DNA of 14,785 nucleotides, taken from positions 1-14,785 of the forward strand of contig QMVA01000016.1 in the NCBI GenBank assembly GCA_003660865.1, in the 5' to 3' direction. A program made the translations under genes and the position numbers. This document shows, piece after piece, positions 14,291 to 14,785 of this stretch (positions within the stretch are counted from its first letter, which is position 1; each line of letters starts with the position of its first letter). The notes under the pieces were generated by a model that worked only from the letters and a program-made list of their open reading frames with translations, was not told the origin of the DNA and did no database searches. Origin of the DNA: Candidatus Nanohalarchaeota archaeon. Lineage in GTDB: Archaea > EX4484-52 > B79-G9.

Positions 14291-14455
14291 ATGATAAAGA
14301 TTGATGAAGAGAAGTGTATGAGATGTCTTGCGTGTGTCAGTGTGTGTCCTACTGGTGCGCTTGAGGAGAAGGATGGTGTGCCTGTTGTGAATGATAAGTG
14401 CACTGACTGCGGAAAGTGTATTGAGGCTTGTCCTGCGGATGCTATTAGTAAGTAA
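14291..14455 (+). CDS. 2[4Fe-4S] ferredoxin, 54 aa
   Basis: This complete small gene encodes a low-potential electron carrier. Two classical cluster motifs are present: CMRCLACVSVCP (residues 9-20) and CTDCGKCIEACP (37-48), each CxxCxxCxxxCP, joined by a short acidic segment (EEKDGVPVVNDK). It begins MIKIDEEK and ends ADAISK. The ribosome binding site GGAGAGG is well placed. It stands alone behind its own promoter, with no oxidoreductase beside it in this window, so its partner is unknown. Confidence 0.95.
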   Translation: MIKIDEEKCMRCLACVSVCPTGALEEKDGVPVVNDKCTDCGKCIEACPADAISK

Positions 14456-14465
14456 AAAAGAAATA

Positions 14466-14594
14466 TGTCTGCATCCGCGGTTGTTCTGACTCTTGTTATG
14501 TTCTACTGCGGTGTTTGTTTTTTACCTGAAAATGCCGGATTATGAGGATGCTATCTTTGCCCTAAAAATGATTTTTTTATTTCTTTGTTTTTAA
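14466..14594 (+). pseudogene. Possible frameshifted small membrane-protein gene
   Basis: From ATG 14466 the frame reads MSASAVVLTLVMFYCGVCF, a single hydrophobic helix, and then stops at about 26 residues. Around 14515-14525 (a T-rich run) a one-base shift would continue as VFYLKMPDYEDAIFALK, ending at TAA 14592-14594. A short N-terminal helix followed by a charged tail resembles the very small accessory subunits that accompany sodium-coupled transporters, but no transporter is next to it and the match is impressionistic. There is no strong ribosome binding site. It could be a decayed gene, a sequencing error in the T run, or chance. Confidence 0.3.
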
Positions 14595-14670
14595 GCAGAT
14601 TTTGAGTTTTGCCTTCCAAGAAAATCTTTCCTGTTTTAAAAACGTACCCCCGATGGGTATGAAAATTTTT
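14551..14670 (-). pseudogene. C-terminal remnant of a LivF-like ABC transporter ATPase
   Basis: From about 14655 down to the TAG at 14551 the minus strand encodes HRGYVFKTGKIFLEGKTQNL, then LKNKEIKKSFLGQR. This matches the invariant tail of branched-chain amino-acid ABC ATPases ('a.rgYVletGrivLeG.g.eLl.ne.vkkaYLG'). The expected upstream parts (LLVEQN, D-loop, Walker B, signature) are absent: the same frame meets a TGA at 14697-14695 and unrelated sequence. It is a gene fragment left by rearrangement or decay. Confidence 0.65.
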
Positions 14671-14785
14671 TCCGTGAAAATAGGTATATTTTGGTCATTT
14701 CAACGGCAAATTCACCATGTTTCTACCTCTCTCTGAGTTAAGGCCACAACCCATACAAAAATCACGATGGATTTTACAATATCCA

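Noticed and set aside
14695..14784. Partial minus-strand ORF with a CMGC motif entering from the right edge
   Set aside because: It is only 30 codons, in the same frame as the LivF remnant, and has no recognisable family; it is kept as debris rather than called as a gene.

Overview
The window is chromosomal DNA of an archaeon. The evidence is an archaeal-type DnaG primase (TOPRIM, no zinc-finger N-terminus), a DUF234-type archaeal ATPase, TATA boxes about 25 nt upstream of start codons or of short leaders, and several apparently leaderless genes. The genome is moderately AT-rich. I cannot place the lineage below domain from this sequence alone.

Layout. 1-1141: accessory DNA with a partial low-complexity ORF at the edge, one unrecognised small gene, a solo IS200/IS605-type end with no transposase, and about 400 bp of hairpin-bearing non-coding DNA. 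1142-2941: a DUF167 gene and dnaG, with a short palindromic element between them. 2980-4410 (minus): a DUF234 ATPase, convergent with dnaG and divergent from the next operon across a perfect 15-bp tandem repeat. 4541-6969: an M20 deacylase (ArgE/LysK/DapE type) followed closely by an M29 aminopeptidase. 6966-7838 (minus): an EamA transporter. 7973-10383: argG-argH, overlapping by 4 nt and with a short ArgH. 10506-11729: an MFS transporter behind a 12-bp perfect palindrome. 11739-13620 (minus): nadK then malic enzyme, 7 nt apart. 13645-14098 (minus): a DUF5678-type gene broken by a frameshift and by a 223-bp hairpin-rich element. 14291-14455: a 54-aa 2[4Fe-4S] ferredoxin. 14466-14785: gene debris, including the tail of a LivF-like ABC ATPase.

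Functional links. argG and argH carry out the last two steps of arginine synthesis, and the M20 deacylase could supply ornithine (or lysine or diaminopimelate) upstream of them. NadK makes the NADP that the adjacent malic enzyme may use to form NADPH.

Three patterns stand out. First, a two-copy palindromic MITE-like element lies in inverted orientation at 1531-1630 and 13758-13980; the longer copy carries three tandem hairpins and splits the DUF5678 gene. Second, base composition on the + strand switches from A/C-rich to G/T-rich near 10.4 kb whichever way the genes point, which resembles a replication-strand switch. Third, that switch coincides with a strong palindrome abutting a TATA box.
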